Source of the DNA: Cyrtodaria siliqua
Lineage: Eukaryota > Mollusca > Bivalvia > Adapedonta > Hiatellidae
Direction of reading: 5' to 3'
Assembly (NCBI GenBank): GCA_037043455.1
Contig: JAWPHD010008302.1
Location: 1-64,000 of the forward strand
Length of the DNA stretch: 64,000 bases
Positions within the stretch are counted from its first letter, which is position 1. Every line of letters starts with the position of its first letter. Made by a program: the position numbers and the translations under genes. Below are positions 10,840 through 23,700 of this stretch, one piece after another. Under the pieces are notes generated by a model that was not told the origin of the DNA, did no database searches, and worked only from the letters and a program-made list of their open reading frames with translations.

Positions 10840-11285
10840 GACATATGACGTCACAAACACAAAAAGGGTTGGCAATAGCGCTACCGCCTTAGAACGGTCA
10901 GTGGCAAAAAAGTGCCGCTGGGGGTATAAACCAGGTTCTAGGGTGCAGCAAACCTCACACTTACCCTACTGTCATCCCAAGAAAACAGGACAATGTAAAT
11001 AAAGAAATCCCCGCCATCCTCTAACCAAAAAGTCAGATTAATAGGCAATATAAGTAAAACACACAGATGCTCGGGTATATATAAATACAAAGATACAATA
11101 GCCTAAAAAGCCAAAACGAATGTAATCAATGACTTGGCAGAAGCCAGAGCAACAAGAGAATAAACCATTGAGGCCACAACAAGACAAGAATGCAGACAAA
11201 TATCAAACGTCACCGTCCTTTTTGGCTTTATGTAGACGTCATCATAGGGTCCACAACCTGGCCGATCATCGCACAATTAAAGAGG
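10840..11285 (-). mobile_element. Retroelement 3' region with tail
   Basis: Read on the minus strand, this continues from the RT relic at 11290-11567. It runs through 'AGGTTGTGGACCCTATGATG' and a block ending 'GGTTAGAGGATGGCGGGGAT', then 'TTTCTTTATTTACATTGTCC', 'AGTGTGAGGTTTGCTGCACC' and the terminal 'AACCCTTTTTGTGTTTGTG'. It is the clearest reference copy for the family's 3' end in this window. Confidence 0.65.
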
Positions 11286-11289
11286 AAAG

Positions 11290-11567
11290 CATATTGGCGA
11301 ACTGTAAATGGGTCCAGTCCAAGCATGCAATGCGTTGCAAAATGATAGTGTCATAACCTCTTTTGATAAACATTTTAATAAAGATAGTATGAAAGTTATC
11401 TTACGAAGTTTGTAAATCACGTCACCATAGAAGTCAGGTTGTCGTAGAAGAGTTCTTGAATTACTTTTATATTTGGAAAGAAGATCAGGGTTACGATAAT
11501 ACAATTTTGCAAAGGTTTTACGAACAAACTGATCACACCGAATGTAAGTTTGCATTTCACTTTGCAT
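11290..11567 (-). pseudogene. Reverse-transcriptase C-terminal fragment, minus strand
   Basis: The minus-strand frame contains 'VRKTFAKLYYRNPDLLSKY', 'TLLRQ', 'PDFYGDVIYKLRKI' and then divergent sequence. These blocks correspond to the part of the family protein after the 'YPHLxGDVP' block. It is 5'-truncated and followed on the same strand by the family's 3' region. No catalytic residues are present. Confidence 0.6.
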
Positions 11568-11569
11568 TT

Positions 11570-12119
11570 CACTCTTTAAAAAACATAATATTTATTAACT
11601 AGAAAGATTTGAATTGATAGTATTTAAAGCACAATAATTCAAATTCATTCCATACTAAAAATGATTAAATAAATTTGTGATCAAATAAAATGCTGGAGGG
11701 TTTGAGAAGATGTTGTCAATCTAATAAGTATTTTTTGTTTTTGTTTTATTTTTGAATTATAAATTGACTATTTGTTCATGTGTGTAATTTGTCAAGTTTA
11801 GTCAAGTGGTACAGTCTGAAACTACATCTTCATTCTGCTACAGTAATGACTAGAACTATCACTGACGGTGATGAATGTCAAACAAAGGGCCATATAATTC
11901 TGTAATAAATTAGGCAATCAACAATGGGTGAGGTAGAGAGACATAAGGTCATCAGCTGTTATGTGTATATGACGTTTGAGAACAACCCATTCAAAACTGT
12001 TGGAGGAATGCCAATGAAAATCGGTAGAACCGATGGATGCTCCCCGAAATGTATCCTCCACTCATCATATGGCTTTCTATTACCCAGCAGTTTCCAATTT
12101 GCAGTTCCATTAATAGTTT
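11570..12119. other. Intron, no gene seen
   Basis: AT-rich sequence. From 11924 a plus-strand frame stays open into the tandem array that follows. It has no domain and is treated as non-coding flank of the array. Confidence 0.4.
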
Positions 12120-13046
12120 ATGATCCGGATAAAAAATCTAAGTATAAAATTACAAAGGGGTATAACTCTAATTTGAATGAGACAGAGTTACGGTTCTTGC
12201 ACTCTGTACTTTCTCTCATTGCCCTCTATTAGTGTGTGAAGTTTCCTTGCAGTACCATCAGTAGTTTTGAAAATATGCTCCGGACAATAATTCAAAGTAT
12301 AAAATTACAAAGGACAATAACTCTAATTCGAATGATAACAGAGTTACAGTTCTTGTACACTGCACTTTCTCTCATTGCCCTCTATCATTGTGTAATGTTT
12401 CATTGCAGTTTCATTGGTAGTTTTGAAGATATACTCCGGACAAAAATTCTAAGTATAAACTTAAAAAGAGAAATAACTCTAATTTGAATGAGACAAAGTT
12501 ATCGTTCTGGCACTCTGTACTTTCACACATTGCCTTTTATCATTGTTTGAAGTTTCATTGCAGTCCCATCAGTAGTTTTGAAGATATACTCCGGACAAAA
12601 ATTCTAAGTATACAATTACAAAGGCAATAACTCTAATTTGAATATGACAGACTTACGGTTCTTGTACTCTGCACTTCCTCTCATTTCATTCTATCATTGT
12701 ATAAAGTTTCATTGCAGTCCCATCAGTAGTTTTGAAAATATGCTCCGAACAAAAAATCTAAGTATAAAATTACAAAAGGCAATAACTCTGCGTTTTCTCT
12801 TATTGCCCTCTATCATTGTTTGAAGTTTCATTGTAGTCCCATCATTGTTTTTCAAGATATGCTCCGGACAAAAGTGTGACGGACGGACACAAATGACAAG
12901 TATAAAATTACAAAGGGCAATAACGCTAATTTGAAGGAAGACAGAGTTACGGTTATTGCACCCTGCACTTCCTCTCATTGCCCTCTATCATTGCGTGAAG
13001 TTTCATTGTAGTCCCATCAGTAGTTTTCAAGATATGCTCCGGACAA
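12120..13046 (+). repeat. Tandem array of a ~155-bp unit
   Basis: About six to seven degenerate units each contain 'CTCATTGCCCTCTATCATTG', 'GAAGTTTCATTGCAGTCCCA', 'ATCAGTAGTTTTGAA', 'ATGCTCCGGACAAA' and 'AGTATAAAATTACAAA'. The 'CTCCGGACA' motif recurs at about 12273, 12432, 12588, 12743 (as CTCCGAACA), 12859 and 13035, with most spacings 155-159 bp. One unit continues into 'GTGTGACGGACGGACAC', a signature of repeats widespread in bivalve genomes. The array abuts satellite I with no spacer. Short ORFs across it are not supported. Confidence 0.8.
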
Positions 13047-15635
13047 ACCTTGCGGGGATTTTGTTAGAGGATATAGCCTGGCGGCATATAGCCTGGCGGG
13101 GATTTTGTTACAGGATATAGCCTCGCGGGGATTTTGTTAGAGAATATAGCCTGGCGGCATATAGCCTGACGGGGATTTTGTTAGATGATATAGCCTGGCG
13201 GCATATAGCCTGGCGGGGATTTTGTTAGAGGATTTGACCTTGCGGAGATTTTGTTGGAGGATATAGCCTGACGGCATATAGCCTGGCGGGGATTTTGTTA
13301 CAGGATATAGCCTCGCGGGGATTTTGTTACAGGATATAGCCTGGCGGCATAATTTTATAGCATAGTGGGGATTTTGTTAGAGGATAAAGCCTGGCGGCAT
13401 ATAGCCTGGCGGGGATTTTCTTAGATGATATAGCCTGGCAGCATATAACCTGGCGGGTTTTTGTTAGAGGATATAGCCTGGCGGCATATAGCCTGGCGGG
13501 AATTATTTTAGAGGATAAAGCATGGCGGCATACAGCATAGCGGGGATTTTGTTAGAGGATAAAGCCTGGCGGCATATAGCTTGGCAGGGATTTTGTTATA
13601 GGATATAGCCTGGCGGAGATTTTGTTAGAGGATATAGCCTGACGGCATATAGCCCGGCGGGAATTTTTTTACAGAATATAGCCTGGCTGGGATTTTGTTA
13701 GAGGATATAGCCTGGCGGCATATAGCATGGCGGGAATTTTGTAAGAGGATAAATCTTGGCGGCATTTAGCCTGGCGGGGATTTTATTAGATGATATAGCC
13801 TTGCGGCATATAGCCTGACGGGTTTTTGGTAGCGGATATAGCCTGGCTGGGATTCTTTAGAGGATAAATCATGGCGGCATATAGCCTGACGGGGATTTTG
13901 TTAGAATATAAAACCTGGCGGTATATAGCCTCGCGGGAATTTTGTTAGAGGATATAGCCTGGCGGCATATAGCCTCGCGGGGAATTTGTTAGAGGATAAA
14001 GCATTGCGGCATATAGCCTGGCAGAGATATAGCCTTGCGGAATATAGCCTGGCAGGTTTTTGTTAGAGGATATAGCCTTGCGGCATATAGCCTGACGGGA
14101 ATTATTTTAAAGGATAAAGCATGGCGGCATATAGCCTGGTGGGAATTGTTTTAGAGGATAAAGCATGGCGGCATATAGCATGGCGGGGATTTTTTTACAG
14201 GACATAGACTGGCTGGGATTTTGTTAGAGGATATAGCCTGGCGGCATATAGCATTGCGGGAATTTTGTAAGAGGATAAATGTTGGCGGCATTTAGCCTGG
14301 CCGGGATTTTGTTAGATGATATAGCCTGGCGTCATATAGCCTGGTGGGTTTTTGGTAGTGGATATAGCCTGGCGGCATATAGCATGGCGGGGATTCTTTT
14401 AGAGGATAAAGCATGGCGGCATATAGCCTGGCCTGACGGAGATTTTTGTTACAGGATCTAGCATGGCGGTGATTTTGTCAGAGGATAAAGCCTGGCGGCA
14501 TATAGCCTGGCGTTGATTTTGTTAGAGGATATAGCCTGGTGGCATATAGCCTTGCGGGGATTTTGTTACAGGATCTAGCATGGCGGTGATTTTGTCAGAG
14601 GATAAAGCCTGGCGGCATATAGCCTGGCGTTGATTTTGTTAGAGGATATACCCTGGTGGCATATAGCCTTGCGGGGATTTTATTACAGGAAATAGCCTGG
14701 CTGGGATTTTGTTAGAGGATATAGCCTTGCGGCAAATAACATGGTGGGGATTTTGTTACAGAATATAGCCTGGCAGGTATTTTGTTACAGGATATAGCCT
14801 GGCGGGAATTTTGTTAGAAGATATAGCCTGGCGTCATATAGCATGGTGGGGATTTTGTTACAGGATATAGCCTGGCTGGGATTTTGTTACAGGATATAGC
14901 CTGGAGGGGATTTTGTTACAGGATAAATCCTGGCGGCATATAGCCTGGCGGGGATTTTGTTACAGGATTTAGCCGGGCTGGGATTTTATTAGAGGATATA
15001 GCCTGGCGGCATATAGCCTGGCGGGGATTTTATTACAGGATATAGCCTGGCGGGGATTTTGTTAGAGGATATAGCCTGGGGGCATATAGCCTTGCGGGGA
15101 TTTTGTTACAGGATCTAGCATGGCAGTGATTTTGTCAGAGGATAAAGCCTGGCGGCATATAGCCTGGCGTTGATTTTGTTAGAGGATATAGCCTGGTGGC
15201 ATATAGCCTTGCGGGCATTTTGTTACAGGAAATAGCCTGGCTGGGATTTTGTTAGAGGATATAGCCTTGCGGCAAATAACATGGTGGGGATTTTGTTACA
15301 GAATATAGCCTGGCAGGTATTTTGTTACAGGATATAGCCTGGCGGGAATTTTGTTAGAAGATATAGCCTGGCGTCATATAGCATGGTTGGGATTTTGTTA
15401 CAGGATATAACCTGGCTGGGATTTTGTTACAGGATATAGCCTGGAGGGGATTTTGTTACAGGATAAATCCTGGCGGCATATAGCCTGGCGGGGATTTTGT
15501 TACAGGATTTAGCCGGGCTGGGATTTTATTAGAGGATATAGCCTGGCGGCATATAGCCTGGCGGGGATTTTATTACAGGATATAGCCTGGCGGGGATTTT
15601 GTTAGAGGATATAGCCTGGCGGGGATTTTGTAGAG
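13047..15635 (+). repeat. Satellite I, forward arm
   Basis: Tandem 44-bp units with a frequent 29-bp short form. The 44-bp unit is two near-identical 15-bp pieces (ATATAGCCTGGCGGC and ATATAGCCTGGCGGG) plus a 14-bp GATTTTGTTAGAGG or GATTTTGTTACAGG piece. The short form lacks one 15-bp piece. About 60-65 units, with point differences concentrated at CpG positions (GGCGG to TGCGG, TGGTGG and so on). No protein-coding support. Confidence 0.93.
14530..15610 (+). repeat. 540-bp higher-order duplication in satellite I
   Basis: Sequence from about 14530 to 15070 is repeated at 15070-15610 at an offset of exactly 540 bp. Whole 60-base stretches are identical (for example 14701-14760 against 15241-15300, and 14941-15060 against 15481-15600), with only scattered single differences (one near 14848/15388). 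A shorter ~117-bp duplication (about 14454 against 14571) precedes it. Confidence 0.9.
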
Positions 15636-17765
15636 GCTACACCCTCTAACAAAATCCTCTCGAGGCTTTATCCTGTAACAAAATCCTCGCCAGGCTATAT
15701 GCCGCCAGGCTATATCCTCTAACAAAATCTCTGCCATGCTTTATCCTCTATTCTCTAACAAAATCCCCGCCATGCTATATGCCGCCAGTTTATATCATCT
15801 AACAAAATCCCTGCCATGCTATATGCCGCCTGGCTTTATCCTCTAACAAAATCCGAGCCATGCTTTATCCTCTAATAAAATCCCCGCCATGCTATATGTC
15901 GCCAGGTTATATCCTCTAACAAAATCTCCGCCATGCTTTATCCTCTACCAAAATCCCCGCCATGCTATATGCGTCCAGGTTATATCCTCTAACAAAATCC
16001 CGGCCAGACTATATCATCTAACAAAATCCCAATCATGCTATATGCCGCTAGACTATATCCGCTAACAAAATCCATGCAAGGCTATATCCTGTAACAAAAA
16101 TCCGAGCATGGCTATCTGCCGCCAGATTTTTCCAAAATCACCGCCAGGCTATATGCCGCCATGCTATATCCTCTAACAAAATCGCCGCCATGCTATATGC
16201 CGCCAGGCTATATCCCCGCCAGGCTATATGCCGCCAGGCTATATCCTGTAACAAAATCCCCGCCTGGCTATATGCCGACAGGCTCTATCCTCTAACAAAA
16301 ACACGCCAGGATATATGCCGCTATACTGTATCATCTAACAAAATCCCCGCCAGGCTATATCCTGTAACAAAATCCGAGCCAGGCTATATGCCGCCAGGCT
16401 TTATCCTCTAACAAAATCACCGCCATGCTATATTCTCTAACAAAATCCCCGCCAGGCTATATCCTGTAACAAAATCCACGCCAGGCTATATGCCATCTGG
16501 CTAAATCCCCGCCAGGCTATATCTTGTAACAAAATCACCGCCAGGATATATAACGCCAGGCTATATCCTGTAACAAAATCCCTACCAGGTTATATCTTGT
16601 AACAAAATCCACGCCATGCTATATGCCGCCAGGTTATATCCTGTAACAAAATCCCCGCCAGGCTATACGCCGCCAGGCTGTATCCTGTTACAACATCCCT
16701 GCCAGGCTATATCCTGTAACAAAATCCCCGCCATGTCATATCCTGTAACAAAATTCCCGCCAAGCTATATGTCGCTAGGCTCTATGCCTCCAGGCTATAT
16801 ATCCTGCTACAACATCCCTGCCAGGCTATATCCTGTAACAAAATCACCTCCAGGCTATATCCATAACAAAATCCCCGCCAGGCTATATCCTGTAAGAACA
16901 TCCCCGCCAGGTTATATGCCGTCAGTCTATATCCTCTAACAAATTCCGCGACAGGCTATATGCCTACAGGAAATATCCTGTAACAAAATCCGCGAAAGGC
17001 TATATGCCGTCAGGCTATATCCTCTAACAAAATCCCCGCTAGGCTATATCCTATAACAAAATCCGCGCTAGGCTATATGCCTACAGGATATATCCTCTAA
17101 CAAAATCACCTCCAGGCTATATCCATAACAAAATCCCCGCCAGGCTATATCCTGTAAGAACATCTCCGCCAGGTTATATGCCGTCAGTCTATATCCTCTA
17201 ACAAATTCCGCGACAGGCTATATGCCTACAGGAAATATCCTGTAACAAAATCCGCGAAAGGCTATATGCCGTCAGGCTATATCCTCTAACAAAATCCCCG
17301 CTAGGCTATATGCCTACAGGATATATCCTCTAACAAAATACCCGCCACGCTATATACAGCCAGGTTTTATCCTCTAACACAATCCCCGTCAGGCTATATA
17401 CCGCCAGGCTTTATACTCCAACAAAATCTCTGTCAGGCTATATGTCGCCATGCTTTATCCTCTAAAAAATCCCCGCCAGGCTATATGCCGCCAGGCTATA
17501 TCCTCCAACAAAAACCCGCCAGGCTATATGCCGCAAGGCTATATCATCTAACAAAATCCCCGTCAGGCTATATGCCGCCAGGCTTTATCCTCTAACAAAA
17601 TCCCCTCCAGGCTATATCCTGTAACAAAATCCGAGCCAGGCTATATGCAACCAGGCTATATCCTCTAGCAAATTCTCCGTCAGGCTATATGCCGTCATGC
17701 TTTATCCTCTAAAAAAAATCCCCGACAGGCTATATGCCGCCAGGCTATATACTCGAACAATATTT
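15636..17765 (-). repeat. Satellite I, inverted arm
   Basis: The same 15+15+14 unit as the forward arm, now reverse-complemented (CCTCTAACAAAATCCCCGCC, then GGCTATATGCCGCCAGGCTA). The switch occurs in a hairpin-like junction at 15624-15656. Around 50 units, more diverged than the forward arm. A ~261-bp segment at about 16843 is repeated at about 17104. The array passes straight into satellite II at about 17760. Confidence 0.92.
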
Positions 17766-20700
17766 TCATTGAGATATCGAACGCTGTCATTCCTGCATTA
17801 CTCCCATTTTCACGGAGATGTCTAGCGATGTCATTTCTGCATTACTCTCATTTTCACGGAAATGTTGGGCGCTGTCATTTCTGCATGTGTGTCATTTTTA
17901 TGGAGATGTCGAGTGCTGTCATTTCTGCCTTACTCCCATTTTCATGGAGATGTCGAGCGCTGTCATTTCTGTACTACTCTCATTTTTATAGAGATGTCGA
18001 GTGCTGTCATTTCTGCATTGCTCTCATTTTCATAGAGATGTCGAGCGCTGTCATTTCTGCATTCCTCTAATTTTCATGGAGATATCGAGCGCTGTCATTT
18101 CTGCGTAACTCCCATTTTCATGGAGATGTCGAGCGCTGTCAATTCTGCATTACTCTCATTTTCATAGAGATGTCGAACGCTGTCATTTCTGCATAACTCT
18201 CATTTTGATAGAGATTTCGAGCGCTGTCATTTCTGCATTCCTCTCATTTTCATGAAGATGTCGAGTGGTGTCATTTCTGCATTAATCTACTTTCATGGAA
18301 ATGTCGAGCGCTGTCATTACTGCATTACTCACACTTTCATAGAGATGTCGAGCATTCTCATTTCTGCATTATTCTCATTTTCATGGTGATTTCGAGCTCT
18401 GGCATTTCTGTATTACTCCCATTTTCATTGAGATGTCGAGCGCTGTCATTCCTGCATTACTCCCATTTTCATGGAGATCTCGAGCGCTGTCATTTCTGTA
18501 TTATTCCCATTTTCGTGTAGATGGTAGATCGAGCGCTGTAATTCCTGATTTACTCCCATGTTCATCGAGATGTCGTGCGCTGTCACTTCTGCTTTCCTTT
18601 CATTTTCATGGAGATGTCGAGCGCTGTCATTTCTGTATTACTCTCATTTTCATGGAGATCTGGAGCGCTGTCAATTCTACATTACTCTCATTTTCATAGA
18701 GATGTCGAGCGCTGTCATTTCTGCATTACTTTCATTTTCATAGAGATGTCGAGCGCTGTCATTTCTGCATTACTCTCATTTTCATAGAGATGTCGAGCGC
18801 TGTCATTTCTGCATTACTCTCATTTTCATAGAGATGTCGAGTGCTATCATTTCAGCATGACTCTCATTTTCATGGAGATGTCGAGCGGTGACATTTTTGC
18901 ATTAATCTCATTTTCATAGAGATGTCGAGTGCTGTTATTTCTAGATTACTCCCATTTCATTGAGATGTCCTGCGCAGTCATTTCTGTATTACTCCTATTT
19001 TCATACAGATGTCGAACACTGTCATTTCTGCATTACTCTCATTTTCATGGAGATGTCGAGCACTGAAACTTCTGCATTAATCTCATTTTCATGGAGATTT
19101 CGAGACCTGTCATTTCTGTATTACTCCCATTTTCATTGAGATGTCTAGCTCTGTCATTCCTGCATTACTCCCATTTTCATGGAGATGTCGAGCGCTGTCA
19201 TTTATGTACTATTCCCATTTTCATGGTAATGGTGGAGTGCTGTAATTCTAGATTTACTCCCATTTTCATGGAAATGTCAAGCGCTGTCATTTCTGAATTC
19301 CTCTCATTTTCATGGAGATGTCTAGCGCTGTCATTTCTGCATTACTCCCATTTTCATGGAGATGTGGAGCGCTGTCAATTCTGCATTACCCTCATTTTCA
19401 TAGAGATGTCGAGCGGTGTCATTTCTGCATTACTCCCATTTTCTTAGAGATGTCGATCGTTGTCATTTCAGAATTACTCCCATTTTCATGGAGATGTCGA
19501 GCGCTGTCATTTCTGCATTAATCTCATTTTGATAGAGATTTCGAGCGCTGTCATTTCTGCATTCCTCTCATTTTCATGAAGATGTCGAGTGGTGTCATTT
19601 CTGCATTAATCTCATTTTCATGGAAATGTCGAGCGCTGTCATTTCTGCATTACTCACATTTTCATAGAGATGTCGAGCATTCTCATTTCTGCATTATTCT
19701 CATTTTCATGGTGATTTCGAGCTCTGGCATTTCTGTATTACTCCCATTTTCATTGAGATGTCGAGCGCTGTCATTCCTGCATTACTCCCATTTTCATGGA
19801 GATCTCGAGCGCTGTCATTTCTGTATTATTCCCATTTTCATGTAGATGGTGGATCGAGCGCTGTAATTCCTGATTTACTCCCATGTTCATAGAGATGTCG
19901 TGCGCTGTCACTTCTGCTTTCCTTTCATTTTCATGGAGATGTCGAGCGCTGTCATTTCTGTATTACTCTCATTTTCATGGAGATCTGGAGCGCTGTCATT
20001 TCTGTATTACTTTCATTTTCATAGAGATGTCGAGCGCTGTCATTTCTGCATTACTCTCATTTTCATAGAGATGTCGAGTGCTATCATTTCAGCATGACTC
20101 TCATTTTCATGGAGATGTCGAGCGGTGACATTTTTGCATTAATCTCATTTTCATATTGATGTCGAGTGCTGTTATTTCTAGATTACTCCCATTTCATTGA
20201 GATGTCCTGCGCAGTCATTTCTGTATTACTCCTATTTTCATACAGATGTCGAACACTGTCATTTCTGCATTACTCTCATTTTCATGGAGATGTCGAGTAC
20301 TGAAATTTCTGCATTAATCTCATTTTCATGGAGATTTCGAGCACTGTCATTTCTGTATTACTCCCATTTTCATTGAGATGTCTAGCTCTGTCATTCCTGC
20401 ATTACTCCCATTTTCATGGAGATGTCGAGCGCTGTCATTTATGTATTATTCCCATTTTCATGTAGATGGTGGAGTGCTGTAATTCTAGATTTACTCCCAT
20501 TTTCATGGAAATGTCAAGCGCTGTCATTTCTGAATTCCTCTCATTTTCATGGAGATGTCTAGCGCTGTCATTTCTGCATTACTCCCATTTTCATGGAGAT
20601 GTGGAGCGCTGTCAATTCTGCATTACCCTCATTTTCATAGAGATGTCGAGCGGTGTCATTTCTGCATTACTCCCATTTTCTTAGAGATGTCGATCGTTGT

Positions 20701-23700
20701 CATTTCAGAATTACTCCCATTTTCATGGAGATGTCGAGCGCTGTCATTTCTGCATTAATCTCATTTTTATAGAGATGTCAAGCGCTGTCTTTTCTGAATT
20801 CCTCTCATTTTCATGGAGATGTCTAGCGCTGTCTTTTCTGCATTACTCTCATTTTCATGGAGATGTCGAGCGGTGTCATTTCTGCATTAATCTCATTTTC
20901 ATGCAGATTTCGAGCACTGTCATTCCTGCATTACTCCCATTTCCATGGAGATGTCAAACGCTACCATTTCTGCATTACTCCCATTTTCATGGAGATGTCG
21001 AGCGCTGTCATTTCTGTATTATTCCCATTTTCATGTAGATGGTGGATCGAGCGCTGTAATTCCTGATTTACTCCCATGTTCATCGAGATGTCGTGCGCTG
21101 TCTCTTCTGCCTTCCTTTCATTTTCATGGAGATGTCGAGCGCTGTCATTTCTGTATTACTCTCATTTTCATGGAGATCTGGAGCGCTGTCAATTCTACAT
21201 TACTCTCATTTTCATAGAGATATCGAGCGCTGTCATTTCTGCATTACTCCCATTTTCATAGAGATGTCGAGCGCTGTCATTTCTGTATTACTCCTATTTT
21301 CATACAGATGTCGATCGTTGTCATTTCTGCATTACTTTCATTTTCATAGAGATGTCGAGCGCTGTCATTTCTGCATTACTCCCATTTCATAGAGATGTCG
21401 AGCGCTGTCATTTCTGCATTACTCTCATTTTCATAGAGATGTCGAGTGCTATCATTTCAGCATGACTCTCATTTTCATGGAGATGTCGAGCGGTGACATT
21501 TTTGCATTAATCTCATTTTCATAGATATGTCGAGTGCTGTTATTTCTAGATTACTCCCATTTCATTGAGATGTCCTGCGCAGTCATTTCTGTATTACTCC
21601 TATTTTCATACAGATGTCGAACACTGTCATTTCTGCATTACTCTCATTTTCATGGAGATGTCGAGCACTGAAATTTCTGCATTAATCTCATTTTCATGGA
21701 GATTTCGAGCACTGTCATTTCTGTATTACTCCCATTTTCATTGAGATGTCTAGCTCTGTCATTCCTGCATTACTCCCATTTTCATGGAGATGTCGAGCGC
21801 TGTCATTTATGTATTATTCCCATTTTCATGTAGATGGTGGAGTGCTGTAATTCTAGATTTACTCCCATTTTCATGGAAATGTCAAGCGCTGTCATTTCTG
21901 AATTCCTGTCATTTCATGGAGATGTTAAGAGCTGTCATTTCTGCATTACTCCCATTTTCATGGAGATGTGGAGCGCTGTCAATTCTGCATTACCCTCATT
22001 TTCATTGAGATGTCGAGCGGTGTCATTTCTGCATTACTCCCATATATATGGAGATGTCGAGCGCTGTCATTTCGGCATTAATCTCATTTTCATGTGATTT
22101 TGAGCGCTGCCATTTCCGTATTAGTCCCATTTTCATGGAGATGTCGAGCGCTGTCATTTATGTATTACTCCCATTTTCATGGATATGTCGAGCACTGTCA
22201 TTCCTGCATTACTCCCATTTTCAGGGAGATGTCGAGCGCTGTCATTTCAGCATTACTCTCATTTTCATGGAGATGTCGAACGCTTTCATTCCTGCATTAC
22301 TCCCATTTTCATGAAGATGTCGAGCGCTGCCATTTCTGCATTAATCTCATTTTCATGGAGATGTCGAGCAATGTCATTTCTGCATTACTCTCATTTTCAT
22401 GGAGCTGTCGAGAGGTGTCATTTTTGCATTAATCTCATTTTCATGGAGATGTCGAGCACTGTCATTTCTGCATTACTCTCATTTACATAGAGATGTCGAG
22501 CACTGTCATTTTTGCATTAATCTCATTTTCATGGTATTTTCGAGCGCTGTCATTTCTGTATTACTCCCAATTTCATTGAGATGTCGAACGCTGTCATTCC
22601 TGCATTACTCCAATTTTGATCAAGATGTCGATCGCTGTCATTTCTGTCTTATAACAATTTTCATGTAGATGGTGGAGCGCTGTAATTCCTGATTGACTAC
22701 CATTTTCATGGAGATGTCGAGCTCTGTCATTTCTGCATTCCTGCTCATTTTCATGGAGATGTCGAGAGCCGTCATTTCTGCATTACTCCCATTTTCATGG
22801 AGATGTCCAGCGCTTTCAATTCTGCATTACTCTCATTTTCATAAAGATGTCGAGCCCTGTCATTTCTGCATTACTCAAATTTTCGTAGAGATGTCGAGCG
22901 CTGTCATTTCTGCATTACTCCCATTTTCATAGAGATGTCGAGCGCTGTCATTTCTGCATTACTCTCATTTTCATAGAGATGTCGAGTGCTATCATTTCAG
23001 CATGACTCTCATTTTCATGAAGATGTCGAGTGGTGACATTTTTGCATTAATCTCATTTTCATAGAGATGTCGAGTGCTGTTATTTCTAGATTACTCCCAT
23101 TTCATTGAGATGTCCTGCGCAGTCATTTCTGTATTACTCTTATTTTCATACAGATGTCGATCATTGTCATTTCTGCATTACTTTCATTTTCATAGAGATG
23201 TCGAGCGCTGTCATTTCTGCATTACTCCCATTTTCATAGAGATGTCGAGCGCTGTCATTTCTGCATTACTCTCATTTTCATAGAGATGTCGAGTGCTATC
23301 ATTTCAGCATGACTCTCATTTTCATGGAGATGTCGAGCGGTGACATTTTTGCATTAATCTCATTTTCATAGAGATGTCGAGTGCTGTTATTTCTAGATTA
23401 CTCCCATTTCATTGAGATGTCCCTGCGCAGTCATTTCTGTATTACTCCTATTTTCATACAGATGTCGAACACTGTCATTTCTGCATTACTCTCATTTTCA
23501 TGGAGATGTCGAGCACTGAAATTTCTGCATTAATCTCATTTTCATGGAGATTTCGAGCACTGTCATTTCTGCATTACTCCCATTTTTTATGGAGATGTCG
23601 AGCGCTGTCATTTATGTATTATTCCCATTTTCATGTAGATGGTGGAGTGCTGTAATTCTAGATTTACTCCCATTTTCATGGAAATGTCAAGCGCTGTCAT

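Noticed and set aside
11924..12487. Plus-strand frames at the start of the ~155-bp array
   Set aside because: Driven by the tandem repeat (repeating 'FLHSVLSLIALY'-like phrases), with no conserved domain.
16190..16939. Tyr/Pro-rich frames 'LYPVTKSPPGY' in satellite I
   Set aside because: Repeat translation of the 44/29-bp satellite, restricted to short runs by indels. No coding evidence.
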